Shown here: piece after piece, positions 18,617-26,907 of the stretch
Numbering within the stretch: the stretch's first letter is position 1
Layout of the letters: each line of letters opens with the position of its first letter
Source: Clostridia bacterium
GTDB taxonomy: Bacteria > Bacillota > Clostridia > Christensenellales > Aristaeellaceae
Assembly (NCBI GenBank): GCA_017541205.1
Contig: JAFXZO010000057.1
Span: 1 to 51,757, forward strand
Reading direction: 5' to 3'
DNA length: 51,757 nucleotides
Notes under the pieces: model-generated
Databases searched by the model: none
What the model was told of the DNA's origin: nothing
The model's input: only the letters and a program-made list of their open reading frames with translations
Translations under genes and position numbers: made by a program

Positions 18617-19123
18617 TCATTCGTCTTCTTCTTCGCGCGCCGTTTCCGCTTCCTCAAAATCGGGATCGGGCGCGGGCATGCGCTGGCAGCAGTACAGCAG
18701 CGCGTCTTCGCCGTTATCGGTATAATACTTTTTGCGAACGCCCACATATTCAAAGCCCAGGGATTGATAGAGCCGCTTGGCGCGCTCGTTGCTGCGGCGC
18801 ACCTCCAAGGTCGTATAGCAGACGCCCAGGTTCGCCGCGTATTGCAGCAGCGCCTGGGTCAGCGCTTTTCCATAGCCCCTCCCGCGCTCGTCTTCCCTGA
18901 CCGCGATATTGGTCACGTGCGCTTCGTCCAGCACCATCCAGGCCCCGGCAAAGCCGATGATCCTTCCGCCCTTTTCGGCCACCAGATAGCGCGCGCAGAC
19001 GTTCTGCCTGATTTCTTTGACGAAGTCCTCGCGTGTCCAGGGCTTCGCAAACGTGGCCTGCTCGATTTCGTGCACGCCGTCCACGTCGTTTAGGGTCATC
19101 CGGCGGATCATCACATCATTCAT
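18617..19123 (-). CDS. rimI: Ribosomal protein S18-alanine N-acetyltransferase
   Basis: The 168-residue GNAT protein has the RimI core: MIRRMTLNDVDGVHEIEQ at the start, VTNIAVREDERGRGYG with the acetyl-CoA pyrophosphate loop (R-x-x-G-x-G/A pattern), and LEVRRSNERAKRLYQSLGFE. The C-terminal 20 residues are acidic and extra to the domain. RimI acetylates the N-terminal Ala of S18, and homologues sit beside the t6A genes as here. The start overlaps the tsaB stop by eight bases, with GAGGGAAAAGGGAC upstream. Substrate specificity of RimI-like proteins varies, so the exact target is inferred from context. Confidence 0.92.
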   Translation of the reverse strand: MNDVMIRRMTLNDVDGVHEIEQATFAKPWTREDFVKEIRQNVCARYLVAEKGGRIIGFAGAWMVLDEAHVTNIAVREDERGRGYGKALTQALLQYAANLGVCYTTLEVRRSNERAKRLYQSLGFEYVGVRKKYYTDNGEDALLYCCQRMPAPDPDFEEAETAREEEDE

Positions 19124-19814
19124 GTCCCTTTTCCCTCAAATTCTTTTGGCGTTCCGCCTGGGGCGGGCGCAGGTAGAGGGGGGAGAGCGCCAGACAGTCC
19201 ACGGCTTCCTCCCGTTTGCTCCAGGCCAGGTACGCGGCGGCGGCGGGCCGAAGGTAGGATAGATGCGCCGGGGCCAGCTGCGCCCGATCGCCCAGGGCTT
19301 TTTGGATCGCTTCCCGGTTCGCCGTCATCCCGTCGCCGAGGAACAGCAGCGGCTGCCCGAGCGATCCGGCCCAGGCGAGGTGCTCGCTCAGCCGGATGGG
19401 CTGATCGGGCAGCAGGCGGCGCAGCGTTTTTCCTTCAAAGGCCGCCGCGTACACCTGGCCTGCGCGCGCGTCCTGCAGCGGGCAGATCACGCCCGAAAAA
19501 GGCTGAACGCCCGCCGCCATGGCCTCCAGCGCGTCTACGGCGATGCAGGGCTTTTTGAGCGCGTGCGCCAGCCCTTTCACCGTGCTTACCCCGATGCGGA
19601 CGCCGGTGAACGAGCCGGGCCCGACCGTGACCGCGAAATAATCCGTCTCCTCCGGGGATAGGCCGGCGCGCCGATACGCTTCCTCCGTCATGGGCAGGAT
19701 GGATTGGCTGTGGGTCAAGCCGCTCGAGACGGCGGCCTCATAGCAAACGGCGCCGTCCCGCAGGATGGCGACCCCGGCCACCGGGCCGGACGTATCCAGG
19801 CAAAACAAAATCAT
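19116..19814 (-). CDS. tsaB: tRNA N6-threonylcarbamoyladenosine biosynthesis protein TsaB
   Basis: The 232-residue protein has the ASKHA-type N-terminus FCLDTSGPVAGVAILRDG and the TsaB signatures SGLTHSQSILPM and VTVGPGSFTGVRIGVSTVKG. TsaB dimerises with TsaD and, with TsaE, transfers threonylcarbamoyl to A37 of ANN-reading tRNAs. I start at 19814 (MILFCLDT). A GGGGAGG site inside the end of tsaE precedes it, and the two genes overlap by four bases (ATGA). Longer in-frame upstream starts would run through tsaE and lack family similarity. Confidence 0.94.
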   Translation of the reverse strand: MILFCLDTSGPVAGVAILRDGAVCYEAAVSSGLTHSQSILPMTEEAYRRAGLSPEETDYFAVTVGPGSFTGVRIGVSTVKGLAHALKKPCIAVDALEAMAAGVQPFSGVICPLQDARAGQVYAAAFEGKTLRRLLPDQPIRLSEHLAWAGSLGQPLLFLGDGMTANREAIQKALGDRAQLAPAHLSYLRPAAAAYLAWSKREEAVDCLALSPLYLRPPQAERQKNLREKGHE

Positions 19815-20257
19815 GCAAGCATTTCCTCCCCAAAGGGGAAACCGCCCATTGGCAGAAAGGTGATTTCCCGGGTTTCCTCCCCCGTCGCGCGGATCAGGAT
19901 GGTCAGGTTTCTTTCGGGTACGTATTCCTCCGCCCGGCTGCTCCATTCGATCAATGCGATGCCGTCGCCGCCCAATTGCTCGTCCATGCCCATCTGGGCA
20001 ATTTCGTCCGGATCATGGATGCGGTACCAGTCGAAGTGGTAAAGGGGCACGCTGCCCTCGTCGTAAGCGTTCAGGATGGTGAAGGATGGGCTCGGCACCG
20101 GGCCCGAAACGCCCAGGCCGCGGGCGACGCCGCGGGCCAATTCGCTTTTGCCCGCGCCCAAATCCCCTTGCAGCAGGACGACGTCCCCGGCGCGCAGCAG
20201 CTTGGCCAGGCGCTTTCCCAATTCCCTTGTTTCTTCCGCCGAATGCGTTTGGATCAC
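19811..20257 (-). CDS. tsaE: tRNA N6-threonylcarbamoyladenosine biosynthesis ATPase TsaE
   Basis: This 148-residue P-loop protein carries the Walker A GDLGAGKSE, the family strand PSPSFTILNAY, the acidic DWYRIHDPDE segment and the Walker-B-like LIEWSSR. TsaE ATP hydrolysis is needed for t6A turnover by TsaB-TsaD. I choose a GTG at 20257 (VIQTHSAEE) because AAGGAGG lies six bases before it; the in-frame ATG at 20317 lies inside the preceding gene and adds residues not seen in the family. tsaD is not in this window. Confidence 0.93.
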   Translation of the reverse strand: MIQTHSAEETRELGKRLAKLLRAGDVVLLQGDLGAGKSELARGVARGLGVSGPVPSPSFTILNAYDEGSVPLYHFDWYRIHDPDEIAQMGMDEQLGGDGIALIEWSSRAEEYVPERNLTILIRATGEETREITFLPMGGFPFGEEMLA

Positions 20258-20273
20258 AAGCGCCCTCCTTCCG

Positions 20274-21407
20274 TCACATGATCGCGTAGGCTTTATAGAA
20301 AAACAGGCTGTACGCAAAGAACAACAGCGCCGATACGGCCAGGATCAGCCGCCTGGGCAGGCCGTCCCTCTGCTTGGCCAGAATGATGAAAACCGGCACG
20401 CACCCCAGCATATACCGCCCGCCGCTTATCATCCAGCCGGACAAATACGAAAAGCCAAGGTATACCCCGCCGTACAGCAGGTACATCATGCTTTCCTTTT
20501 TCCAGACGCCATAGATCAAAACGCCCAGGATCACGAAGAACAGCGCGATCTGCACATAGTAGATCACATACCCGAGCCCGCCGTATTCCACCGCCATGCT
20601 GTAATGCTGCGCGATGTTCCGGCCGACCCACTGGGTACTCTGGTACCAGGGCGGCGCTTCTTCATATTGCAGGAATTTGAACCAATCGCCATAGAGGTGA
20701 TGATTGATGCAAAGATACGCAAAGAAGCCGAGCGGGATCAGCAGCAGGAAAAGATCGGTGAACTTAGGGCTTCGCCCGTCTTTTTCAAGGAAGCACCGCC
20801 GGATCCATTGATAGACCGCCGGGAAAAACAGCAGCATGCCCTGGGTGCGGCTGAGGGCGGCAAGGAAGCCGATGATGCCCGCCGCCGGCATGCGGTCCCT
20901 GCGCAGCGCGTAGAGCGCGCCGATGGTGAGCATCAAAAACAGCCCCTCGCTGAATACGCCCATCACGAACGTGGAAAAGGGATACAGCGCCATCAGCAGC
21001 GCGCCGTCCCAGGCGCAGCGCGCGTCCGCGTCCATGAGGATCAATTCATACAGCAGGACGGACGATACGGCGTAGCAGACCTGCGAAACGACGATGCCCG
21101 CGACAGGCAGGCTGCCCGTCAGATAGGAAAGCCCGCGCACCAGCAGGGGATAGAGGGGATAGAACACCAGGTTGATCCTGTTTTCCCCCTCCGTGACATA
21201 GCCGTTTTCGGCAAGATCCAGATAGCGCGGGGCGTCGCCCGGCTCCGTGAGCCGCTGCCAGAACATATCCGCAAACCCTTGCAGCGAAAAACCGCCGTTC
21301 ATGATGAAGCGGCACAGCACCATCACCAGATAATGCAGCCCCAGGCACGCGAGGGCTACGGCAAGCCATACGGCCCATTTTTTCTTCCATGTACGCATCG
21401 TCGTCAT
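20274..21407 (-). CDS. Integral membrane mannosyltransferase-like protein (PIG-V/GT-C type)
   Basis: The 377-residue protein has about nine membrane helices. Its first outer loop holds DAPRYLDLAENGYV followed by NLVFYPLYPLL, the signature of the GPI mannosyltransferase-related GT-C proteins, in which the Asp is catalytic. A second family segment is SRTQGMLLFFPAVYQW. Bacterial members move mannose or another hexose from a lipid-linked donor to envelope targets. A GTG at 21422 and ATGs at 21407 and 21398 are possible; GTGGGGG upstream favours 21407. It sits 15 bases after another membrane gene and 16 bases before tsaE. Confidence 0.78.
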   Translation of the reverse strand: MTTMRTWKKKWAVWLAVALACLGLHYLVMVLCRFIMNGGFSLQGFADMFWQRLTEPGDAPRYLDLAENGYVTEGENRINLVFYPLYPLLVRGLSYLTGSLPVAGIVVSQVCYAVSSVLLYELILMDADARCAWDGALLMALYPFSTFVMGVFSEGLFLMLTIGALYALRRDRMPAAGIIGFLAALSRTQGMLLFFPAVYQWIRRCFLEKDGRSPKFTDLFLLLIPLGFFAYLCINHHLYGDWFKFLQYEEAPPWYQSTQWVGRNIAQHYSMAVEYGGLGYVIYYVQIALFFVILGVLIYGVWKKESMMYLLYGGVYLGFSYLSGWMISGGRYMLGCVPVFIILAKQRDGLPRRLILAVSALLFFAYSLFFYKAYAIM

Positions 21408-21422
21408 CCGTTTTTCCCCCAC

Positions 21423-22103
21423 CTACATGATCCAGCCTGACACCGCGCCGGAGAGGATAAAGGCGGAAGCCGTCATGCTCACGGAAAGGACCAGGCCATA
21501 GGCGGGCACGTGCTTTTCAGCCTTTGACGGAGCAAAGCGCCTGCCCAAAAGCGAAAACGCGACGGCGAAGATCAGCAGCGCGACGGGCATGAAGCCGGGC
21601 AGGAAGAAGAATACGTCGCCGGGAAAGCATAAAAGCAGGAAAGAAATATCCTTGGCCGCCTGATCGCCAAGCAGCGCTTGCAGCCGATGCTTTATCAGGG
21701 CGGCGCTCACCACGGTCATCAGGAACGCGAGGGCGATCCCCGCGGTTTCAAATTGGCCGAACAGCAGTATGCCCGCCGCGTGCCCCGCGTACGCGAACAA
21801 GCCGGACAGCGGGCCGATCCAGGCGGGATGCTCCAAAGCGGCGAACGCCTGCTTCGTTTTTTCACCGGAAAAAATTGTGGAAATCAGCGCCGGGCTGCTG
21901 ATCTCCTGGCGCGTCAGCTGGCAGATCAGCGCGGCCGTCAGGAAATAAGCCGCCCCGACGCCGGCCGCCATCAGGAAGCTGTAAAACAGGTTTTTGACCG
22001 CCTCTTTCTTCATGGCTCCGGCTTCCAAAAGAAACAGCACGATCAGGCAGCCGATCAGCGAAAGCATGCCCACGCTGGCCGCGAACCCTAAAAATTCCGC
22101 CAT
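21423..22103 (-). CDS. Hypothetical polytopic membrane protein
   Basis: I do not recognise this 226-residue protein. Six to seven hydrophobic segments are visible, including GMLSLIGCLIVLFLLEAG near the start and LLLCFPGDVFFFLPGFMPVA in the middle. A short polar loop (SGEKTKQAFAALEHPAW) separates the second and third helices. AGGAGGGGACC precedes the ATG. It is the first gene of the operon that continues with the mannosyltransferase-like protein, so a shared role in envelope sugar transfer is possible but unproven. Confidence 0.72.
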   Translation of the reverse strand: MAEFLGFAASVGMLSLIGCLIVLFLLEAGAMKKEAVKNLFYSFLMAAGVGAAYFLTAALICQLTRQEISSPALISTIFSGEKTKQAFAALEHPAWIGPLSGLFAYAGHAAGILLFGQFETAGIALAFLMTVVSAALIKHRLQALLGDQAAKDISFLLLCFPGDVFFFLPGFMPVALLIFAVAFSLLGRRFAPSKAEKHVPAYGLVLSVSMTASAFILSGAVSGWIM

Positions 22104-22126
22104 GGTCCCCTCCTGCGATCATGCGT

Positions 22127-22164
22127 AAAAAGGCTCCATCCGCCTTGACGGTGGCGAATGGAGC
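22127..22164 (-). terminator. Intrinsic terminator after galK
   Basis: Read on the minus strand, GCTCCATTCGCC pairs with GGCGGATGGAGC around the loop ACCGTCAA, and CTTTTTA follows. It ends the binding protein-galK operon 13 bases past the galK stop. Confidence 0.85.
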
Positions 22165-22176
22165 GGAGAAACAGCA

Positions 22177-23472
22177 TTAGTTTTCTTCGGGGCTGATGAC
22201 CACCGCCGCGCCTTCGGGCCGCACATCCAGCACCAGGCAGGCGTGATCGCCGAAAATCCACTCCATGGCGGATACGAAATCATCCACCTGACCGTTCGGC
22301 ACGATGTTCAAGGTGGTGCCGGCAAAGCCGCCGCCGTGCACGCGCCAGGCGCCCTTGCCCCTGAGCTGCCCGCCGGCCACGGCCAGGGCAAGGGCCAGGG
22401 GCTGCTCCTTCTTTCCGGCGGGATAGAGGTTCTGCAGCAGCATCCAGCTGCTTTCGCCGGAAGAAATGATGTTTTCCAGGATGGCGTCCAAGTCTTTGTT
22501 CTGGATGGCCTGGACCATGTTTTTTACGCGCCGGTTCTCGTCGAAAAAGTGCATGGCGCGCAGCACGGCGCGTTCGCCGAGCTTTTCGCGCAGCAGGTTC
22601 ACGTTTTTCTTGATTTCATCCTGCCGCGCCTGCCGCAGCACCTTGTAGCCGAGCAATTCGGCAACGCCCTGCATTTCGGTGCGGATGGAGGCGTATTCGC
22701 CGGTCAGATTATCGTGGCTCCCGCCGGTATTGACCACGATCAGGGAATAGCCCGCGGCCTGGAAATCGTAGAACAGAGGGGTCACCTGGGGCTCGCCCTT
22801 AAAATCGATGGTGACCAGGCCGCCCACGGAGGACGCCATCTGGTCCATCAGGCCGGAGGGCTTGCCGAAATATACGTTTTCCGCATACTGGGCGATCTGG
22901 GCGCGGGTGACGGCGTCCACGGAGAAGCCGTTGTACAGCGCGTCAATGATCGCGCAGATCATCACTTCATACGCGGCGGAGGAGGAAAGCCCGCTGCCGC
23001 CCAGCACATCGCTGGTCACCGTCGCGTCAAAGCCGCCCAGACGGTACCCTTTGTCCGCCATGCCCTTTGCGACGCCGCGCACCAGGGCGGCGGAGGTGCC
23101 TTCCTCGTCCGGGCGCGCGTCCAGTTCGTCCAGGGAAAGCTCGATCGCGGGATATCCGGCGCTGTGGACGCGCACCTGCATGTCGCTGCGCCTGGAAACG
23201 CAGGCCAGGCAGTCCAGGTTCACCGCCGCGGCCAGCACACGGCCGTTGTTGTGGTCGGTATGATTGCCGATGATTTCCGTGCGGCCGGGAGCGCTGATCA
23301 TATACAGGGGAGCGTCATCCGCGTGGAACAATTCCTCATGCGTCTTGACCAGTTGGGTATACCGGGAAAGCTGCCGGGCCATTTCGCCGCTGCGGCGGCC
23401 GTACAGGCGGGTGAAGCGCTCGATGGCGTTTGGACGCTGTATCTGGGACAGCATTTGGGCATAACTGTTCAT
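22177..23472 (-). CDS. galK: Galactokinase
   Basis: The 431-residue GHMP kinase phosphorylates D-galactose at C1 in the Leloir pathway. It shows the galactokinase signature SAPGRTEIIGNHTDHNNG, the ATP loop LGGSGLSSSAAYE, the catalytic Asp region SGLMDQMASSVGG and a C-terminal GAWRVHGGGFAGT. The length is slightly above the usual 390. AGGAGGAACCAGCCA precedes the ATG. It lies 16 bases downstream of a sugar-binding protein gene with no other gal gene nearby. An aldose 1-epimerase at 33705 could serve the same pathway. Confidence 0.95.
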   Translation of the reverse strand: MNSYAQMLSQIQRPNAIERFTRLYGRRSGEMARQLSRYTQLVKTHEELFHADDAPLYMISAPGRTEIIGNHTDHNNGRVLAAAVNLDCLACVSRRSDMQVRVHSAGYPAIELSLDELDARPDEEGTSAALVRGVAKGMADKGYRLGGFDATVTSDVLGGSGLSSSAAYEVMICAIIDALYNGFSVDAVTRAQIAQYAENVYFGKPSGLMDQMASSVGGLVTIDFKGEPQVTPLFYDFQAAGYSLIVVNTGGSHDNLTGEYASIRTEMQGVAELLGYKVLRQARQDEIKKNVNLLREKLGERAVLRAMHFFDENRRVKNMVQAIQNKDLDAILENIISSGESSWMLLQNLYPAGKKEQPLALALAVAGGQLRGKGAWRVHGGGFAGTTLNIVPNGQVDDFVSAMEWIFGDHACLVLDVRPEGAAVVISPEEN

Positions 23473-23488
23473 TGGCTGGTTCCTCCTG

Positions 23489-25006
23489 TTATTTTGTCGT
23501 TTCGTCCAGAATGCTCTGCCAGAAAGCCATGAAATCGGGAAGGCCGAGCTGTTCCAATTCAGCGGCGAACGCGGAAAAAGTATCGTCCGAGATTTCTTCT
23601 TCGCCCAGCACCCAGCGGGCGATCTGCATATCCACGTAATAACCGATTTTTTCCTGCAAGGGCTGGATCGTATCCTGCTGCGCCTGCGTCAAGGTATAGT
23701 AGGGGAAAGGCATCACGGTGTACTGGCCAAACTCCGTCAGCTTATCCAGGATCTCCTGGACCTGGGTGGTGCCGCTCATCTTGTATTCAAAATCCCGCGC
23801 CAGGACGCCGGGCTGCACGGAGCCGCCGTCGATCAGCGTGGACGCGCGGTACGTATCGTAATTGTTCTGCACGGATTCCAGGAAGCGCCAGGTGCCGTCT
23901 CCATCCACCACGTAATCTTCGTTTTCCTTGCCGATGCCGGAGAGGATCGCGCCTTCCTCGGTATAGAGGAAGTCCACCCACTGCAGGAGCTTTTCAGGAT
24001 CCTTGCAGGCGGAGGTGATCGCGAAGGTCCCGCGGATCAGCGGGCCGGAAAAATCGCGGTACACGCGTTCGCCGTTATAGGAAAGGGGCATCATGATCTC
24101 GTATTTGCTGGCCCAGGTGACCTTGAACAGATCGGTGATCTGCTGCGTTATCATGACGCCGTAGGTGGCGGTGGCGTTGGAATCGGTCACGGCGCGCAGA
24201 TCGTCGGAGGTGACGAAGCCGTTTTTGTCCATGAGCCCCGCCTGATAAAGATCGCGGAGCCAGGTGATAAACAGGCGGAAGTTGTCCTCCAGCGGCATGA
24301 ACTTCGCCTGGCCGTTTTCCGCAAATACGTTATAGTCGTTGGCAATCAGGCCGAAAGCGTGCCCGAGGAATTTGAGATCGAAGGGTCCCAGGAACCCGAG
24401 CGGGATCTCGTCGCTCCTTCCGTTGCGGTTGGGGTCTTTGTTGAGGAAGGCGGTCAGCACGTCCACCAATTCCTGGGCGGTGGTCGGCTTTTCAAGGTGC
24501 AGGTTGCTCAGCCATTCCGTGTTGATCCAAAGATAATTCTGGTTCGCCGGGAAGGAAATAAAGGGGAGCGCCGCAATGCTGCCGTCGGGCAGGGTGATGG
24601 CGGAGAGCAGATCGGGCCGCGCGGAAAGGATCGCCCAAAGGTTTGGGCAGTTTTCTTCGAGCAGGGGCTTTAAGTCGATCAGCACGCCGTTTTCCCGAAG
24701 CGAGATGCATTCGCCGCCGGTCAGCGCGGCCTTGAAGAGCACGTCGGGCAGGTCCGCCGCGTCCGCCGTCATGGCCGCTTTTGCGTTCGTCCATTCCTCG
24801 GCCTTGGTATACTGCTGAAAGGTAAAGCGGACGCCGGTCCTTTGTTCCATGCGGGTAAAAAACGCGTTATTCTCCCAGGAACGGTACTGGGTCTGGTCCA
24901 GCCCGGCCATCCGATAGGAAGGGCCCGCTGATTCTTCCGCCCAGGCGGCGCTGCACAGACAAAGCGCAAACGCCAGCGCAAAGCAGAAAGTCCGTCTGCA
25001 AAACAT
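23489..25006 (-). CDS. Orphan extracellular solute-binding protein
   Basis: The 505-residue protein has a signal peptide ending AAWA-EES and a type 1 binding fold of the large-oligosaccharide (LipO/YtcQ-like) group: TGVRFTFQQYTKAEEW, DLPDVLFKAALTGGE, LDLKPLLEENCPNLW-like text and NKDPNRNGRSDEIPLGFLGP. No lipobox is visible despite three cysteines in the signal region. There are no permease genes beside it; galK follows 16 bases later. It may work with permeases elsewhere, or act as a sensor. AAGGAGGAACCGGC precedes the ATG. Confidence 0.88.
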   Translation of the reverse strand: MFCRRTFCFALAFALCLCSAAWAEESAGPSYRMAGLDQTQYRSWENNAFFTRMEQRTGVRFTFQQYTKAEEWTNAKAAMTADAADLPDVLFKAALTGGECISLRENGVLIDLKPLLEENCPNLWAILSARPDLLSAITLPDGSIAALPFISFPANQNYLWINTEWLSNLHLEKPTTAQELVDVLTAFLNKDPNRNGRSDEIPLGFLGPFDLKFLGHAFGLIANDYNVFAENGQAKFMPLEDNFRLFITWLRDLYQAGLMDKNGFVTSDDLRAVTDSNATATYGVMITQQITDLFKVTWASKYEIMMPLSYNGERVYRDFSGPLIRGTFAITSACKDPEKLLQWVDFLYTEEGAILSGIGKENEDYVVDGDGTWRFLESVQNNYDTYRASTLIDGGSVQPGVLARDFEYKMSGTTQVQEILDKLTEFGQYTVMPFPYYTLTQAQQDTIQPLQEKIGYYVDMQIARWVLGEEEISDDTFSAFAAELEQLGLPDFMAFWQSILDETTK

Positions 25007-25035
25007 GCCGGTTCCTCCTTAAAGATACTGTATCT

Positions 25036-25064
25036 ATTATACAGGAAAAGATTTTATTTTTCCA
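25036..25064 (-). promoter_or_regulatory. Promoter of the binding protein-galK operon, with palindrome
   Basis: On the minus strand TATAAT lies 17 bases after a weak TGGAAA. A 13-base palindrome AGATACAGTATCT (25023-25035) follows the -10 directly and covers the likely start site, where a repressor could bind. TATAATAGATACAG is shared, with one change, with the AraC promoter at 2739-2767. Confidence 0.65.
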
Positions 25065-25120
25065 CCCCTGAAATATGGAAAAAAGATTCCCGAACAGCCC
25101 AAAAAACAAGAAAATTCCGA

Positions 25121-25149
25121 TTGACTTTCACCCGCGGATATGATAATAT
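25121..25149 (+). promoter_or_regulatory. Promoter of the rplU-prp-rpmA operon
   Basis: TTGACT and TAATAT are separated by 17 bases. The predicted start near 25156 leaves a structured leader of about 110 bases before rplU. Confidence 0.8.
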
Positions 25150-25159
25150 TCTTGGGTAA

Positions 25160-25245
25160 GCCGCTCGGGAGGGGCTCCTAAAAGCATGCGCATGCTGCCC
25201 CATGGCGAACGCCATCCTTTCCCTCCGTGGAAACCCGGCGAGTAA
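25160..25245 (+). ncRNA. Structured L21 ribosomal-protein leader
   Basis: The leader folds into an outer helix (CGCTCG with the CGGCGAG region, GGGAGGG with CCCTCC) that encloses two hairpins. One is GGGGC/GCCCC over AGCATGC/GCATGCT (25171-25201), and the other is ATGGC-GAAC-GCCAT (25202-25215). Firmicutes rplU genes carry a known L21 leader at this position, thought to mediate autoregulation by the ribosomal protein. The match is by layout and position; I have not run a covariance model. Confidence 0.6.
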
Positions 25246-25265
25246 ATAACAGGAGGTGCTGCAGC

Positions 25266-25571
25266 ATGTACGCGATTATTGCGACTGGCGGCAAACAGTA
25301 TCGGGTGTCCGAGGGCGACACCATCTACATCGAAAAGCTGGAAAACGAAGTGGGCGACGTGGTTTCCTTCCCCGTGATGATGGTTTCCGGCGAAACCATC
25401 GAAGTGGGCAATCCCTTCATCACTGGCGCGAGCGTGACCGGCAAGGTCGTGCGTCACGGCAAGGGTGAAAAGATCATCGTGTTCAAGTACAAGAGCAAGA
25501 AGAATTATCGCCGCAAGGCTGGCCATCGTCAGCCCTTCACCCAGGTGGAGATCACCGGTATCAACGCCTGA
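25266..25571 (+). CDS. rplU: 50S ribosomal protein L21
   Basis: The 101-residue protein opens [18 protein letters not shown] and ends with the [15 protein letters not shown]-binding loop, both diagnostic of L21. It binds 23S rRNA domain in the large subunit. An ATG at 25266 follows AGGAGGTGCTGCAGC; the frame is open further upstream but has no ribosome site there. It begins the classical rplU-prp-rpmA order. Confidence 0.98.
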   Translation: MYAIIATGGKQYRVSEGDTIYIEKLENEVGDVVSFPVMMVSGETIEVGNPFITGASVTGKVVRHGKGEKIIVFKYKSKKNYRRKAGHRQPFTQVEITGINA

Positions 25572-25576
25572 TTTCC

Positions 25577-25888
25577 ATGATCCGCTTTACGCTGCATTCC
25601 ACGGGCGGCCAAATCACCGGCTTTTCGTGCTCCGGCCACGCCGGATACGCTGAAAAAGGCAGCGACATCGTATGCGCCGCCGTCTCTGTCCTGACCACGA
25701 CCTGCGTAAACGCGTTGGAATCCGTGGCCGGGGAAAAGCCCCATGTGATCGCCAAGGATGGACAAATGATCCTGAAGCTTCCCAAAGAAAGCGGGCATGA
25801 CGCGCAGGTGATCCTGCGCTCGCTCTGGCAGGGAATGCGCGATCTGGCGGAGGAATATCCACCGTATCTTGTTCTCAACGAATCTTAA
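25577..25888 (+). CDS. prp: Ribosomal-processing cysteine protease Prp
   Basis: The 103-residue protease cuts the N-terminal extension from ribosomal protein L27 in Firmicutes. The catalytic pair is visible as His21 in SGHAGYA and Cys33 in DIVCAAVS. It sits between rplU and rpmA, as in Staphylococcus and Bacillus. The start is five bases past the rplU stop with no clear ribosome site, so translation is probably coupled to rplU. The substrate encoded next carries the expected cleavage site. Confidence 0.95.
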   Translation: MIRFTLHSTGGQITGFSCSGHAGYAEKGSDIVCAAVSVLTTTCVNALESVAGEKPHVIAKDGQMILKLPKESGHDAQVILRSLWQGMRDLAEEYPPYLVLNES

Positions 25889-25906
25889 GCATTGGAGGAT
25901 ACAATC

Positions 25907-26206
25907 ATGTTGAAGCTCAATCTTCAGCTTTTCGCCCATAAAAAAGGTATGGGCTCCACCCGCAACGGCCGCGACAGCGAAAGCAAGCGCCTGGGCCCGA
26001 AGCGTGCCGACGGTCAGTTCGTGCTGGCTGGCAACATCCTGGTTCGTCAGCGCGGCACCAAGATCCTGCCCGGCCTGAATGTGGGCATCGGCAAGGATGA
26101 TACCCTGTTCGCCAAGGCGGACGGCGTGATGCGGTTTGAACGCAAGGGCAAGTTCAAGAAACAGGTCAGCGTTCATCCCCAGGCCACGGAAAACGTGGTG
26201 CAGTAA
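25907..26206 (+). CDS. rpmA: 50S ribosomal protein L27 with Prp-cleaved extension
   Basis: The 99-residue protein begins MLKLNLQLF followed by [15 protein letters not shown]. The nine-residue extension ending in LF is the Prp site, and cleavage exposes the AHKKG tail that reaches the peptidyl transferase centre. The rest matches L27 ([23 protein letters not shown]). TTGGAGGATACAATC precedes the ATG. A terminator follows at 26220. Confidence 0.98.
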   Translation: MLKLNLQLFAHKKGMGSTRNGRDSESKRLGPKRADGQFVLAGNILVRQRGTKILPGLNVGIGKDDTLFAKADGVMRFERKGKFKKQVSVHPQATENVVQ

Positions 26207-26219
26207 TCCTTGAAAAGTG

Positions 26220-26258
26220 AAGGCCGCTTCGCCGTATTTGGCGGGGGGCCTTTTCTTT
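26220..26258 (+). terminator. Intrinsic terminator after rpmA
   Basis: AAGGCC pairs with GGCCTT around an inner CGCC/GGCG stem, followed by TTCTTT. It ends the ribosomal protein operon 14 bases past the rpmA stop. Confidence 0.82.
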
Positions 26259-26282
26259 CATCCGCAAACGGAGATTTGATCC

Positions 26283-26867
26283 ATGAAAGATACATTGGCG
26301 CGTCTGGAAACGGAGAGGCTGATCCTTCGCCCCTTTGAGGAAGCGGATTATCCGCTCGTATACGCGATATCCTCTGATCCCGCCACCACCCGATACCTCT
26401 TTTTCTGGGGCCGCATCGGCTGGACGCCGGAACAGGACGCCAGGCGATTTTTGGATTACGCGGTCGGCAATTGGCAGAAAGACCCGATCCGCGCGCGGGA
26501 ATACTGCGTGACGCGCAAGGATACCGGGGAAAAAATCGGCGACGGCAGCGTGGAATGGGTGGCCGATGAAGAAGGCACCGCGGAAATCGGCTGGATCCTG
26601 CTGCCCAGGCACCGCGGAAAGGGCTTCGCCACCGAAATGGGCCGGGAGCTTTGCCGCGCGGCGTTCGAGCGCCTGGACGCAAAAAAGGTCATCGCCCACT
26701 GCGACGATCGGAACGCTCCGTCCTGGCGCGTGATGGAGCGCCTCGGCATGCGCTTTGCGGCGCTCGAAAAAGGCGTCCGTCCCGAAAAGCGGGAAGGCGA
26801 GCCCAAGGGCGACGAACGCACCTATGCCATCACGCGCGAGGAATGGACCCGGATGCAGAGAGGATAA
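26283..26867 (+). CDS. GNAT N-acetyltransferase, RimJ/RimL type
   Basis: The 194-residue protein has the RimJ/RimL pattern: LETERLILRPFEEADYPLVY, GDGSVEWV, EIGWILLPRHRGKGFATE with the acetyl-CoA loop, and CDDRNAPSWRVMERLGMRF. Members acetylate protein N-termini, antibiotics or small amines, so the substrate is open. A GGAG site precedes the ATG. It lies between the rpmA terminator and ridA on the same strand. Confidence 0.88.
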   Translation: MKDTLARLETERLILRPFEEADYPLVYAISSDPATTRYLFFWGRIGWTPEQDARRFLDYAVGNWQKDPIRAREYCVTRKDTGEKIGDGSVEWVADEEGTAEIGWILLPRHRGKGFATEMGRELCRAAFERLDAKKVIAHCDDRNAPSWRVMERLGMRFAALEKGVRPEKREGEPKGDERTYAITREEWTRMQRG

Positions 26868-26907
26868 ACGAGCGCGGCGAAAAAACATGGAAGAAAGAAA
26901 GGCGGTC

